Source: an uncultured Porphyromonas sp. (GTDB lineage Bacteria; Bacteroidota; Bacteroidia; Bacteroidales; Porphyromonadaceae). From it: a stretch of DNA of 5,854 nucleotides. The position numbers and the translations under genes are program-made. The notes under the pieces are model-generated. The model was not told where the DNA came from and did not search any database. It saw nothing but the letters and a program-made list of their open reading frames with translations. Shown piece after piece: positions 5,735-5,854 of this stretch. Within the stretch, counting starts at the first letter, position 1. Each line of letters starts with the position of its first letter. The DNA lies in the NCBI RefSeq assembly GCF_947254915.1, contig NZ_CAMYEZ010000126.1, positions 1-5,854 on the forward strand, written 5' to 3'.

Positions 5735-5810
5735 TTAAAACCAACGGACGCTGTAACCTTTGACACAACAAATGCACAGGCTACACGTTTTGCTTTAACA
5801 CAACGGACGC
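5735..5810 (+). repeat. Short direct repeat between the forward and inverted REP-like copies
   Basis: TTAAAACCAACGGACGC at 5735-5751 and TTAACACAACGGACGC at 5795-5810 are imperfect direct copies that bracket a 43-base stretch with no other feature I can name. They share ACGGACGC with the repeat units and may be eroded unit ends. Confidence 0.5.
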
Positions 5811-5854
5811 ACAGATCGTGCGTCCCTACAGCCGTTACTCGTCCGATACCTCCG
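5803..5854 (-). repeat. Inverted, diverged copy of the 54-base REP-like unit
   Basis: Read on the minus strand, 5835-5803 matches the core of the tandem units: AACGGCTGTAGGGACGCAC, then the same loop GATCT and the arm GTGCGTCC, followed by GT. The palindrome arms are 5805-5812 and 5818-5825. Beyond 5836 similarity to the rest of the unit continues but with deletions, up to the window edge, so the copy may be incomplete. Its GGCTG is closest to unit 3 (CAGCTG) and not to units 1-2 (CCGTTG). Together with the forward units it makes a large inverted repeat with about 75 bases between the inner copies. Confidence 0.8.

Noticed and set aside
5488..5777. Open reading frames on both strands encoding an 18-residue repeat (plus strand unit like RPRTTRRVTVVGTHDLCV)
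   Set aside because: The frames stay open only because the DNA unit is 54 bases, a multiple of three; both strands and several frames are open at once, and no start context or domain supports a protein.

Overview
The window looks like a chromosomal piece of a Bacteroidota genome, most likely Bacteroidales close to Porphyromonas. This rests on two secreted DUF1573 proteins, an Mrp ATPase of the Bacteroidetes type without CxxC, mostly absent Shine-Dalgarno sites, a TAnnTTTG-type promoter box, and moderate GC (about half, by eye). The genus is an inference from gene content and was not tested by any search.

All six confident genes lie on the minus strand, so transcription runs from right to left. 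In that order they are: a short secreted single-domain DUF1573 protein (4951-5349); a longer secreted DUF1573 paralogue (3736-4833); the MeaB-type GTPase that protects and loads methylmalonyl-CoA mutase (2566-3669); a small, extremely acidic protein of unknown function (2185-2517); the tRNA guanine-N7 methyltransferase TrmB (1371-2165); and the Fe-S carrier ATPase Mrp/ApbC (226-1341). The last four are packed with gaps of 48, 19 and 29 bases and are probably one transcript. The two DUF1573 genes are separated by 117 and 66 bases and may be a second unit. The neighbours do not share an obvious pathway: B12-dependent propionate metabolism, tRNA modification, Fe-S assembly and an envelope or periplasmic function sit side by side.

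The gene-free parts hold most of the unexplained structure. To the right (5350-5854) there is a minus-strand promoter with a good -7 box, an imperfect but long hairpin predicted to form at the very 5' end of the mRNA, and a block of 54-base REP-like repeats. Two of those copies are identical, one is diverged and one is inverted, and each carries an 8-bp palindrome. Separately, a heptamer of form TTAGAGR occurs five times in perfect tandem just upstream of meaB. It recurs as a degenerate inverted pair around the mrp stop codon. The left edge (1-150) may hold the beginning of a small minus-strand gene that leaves the window.

I see no CRISPR array, tRNA, rRNA, transposase, toxin-antitoxin pair or defence gene, and no convincing evidence of a new multi-gene system. 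The points most worth following are the repeat families and the structured leader.
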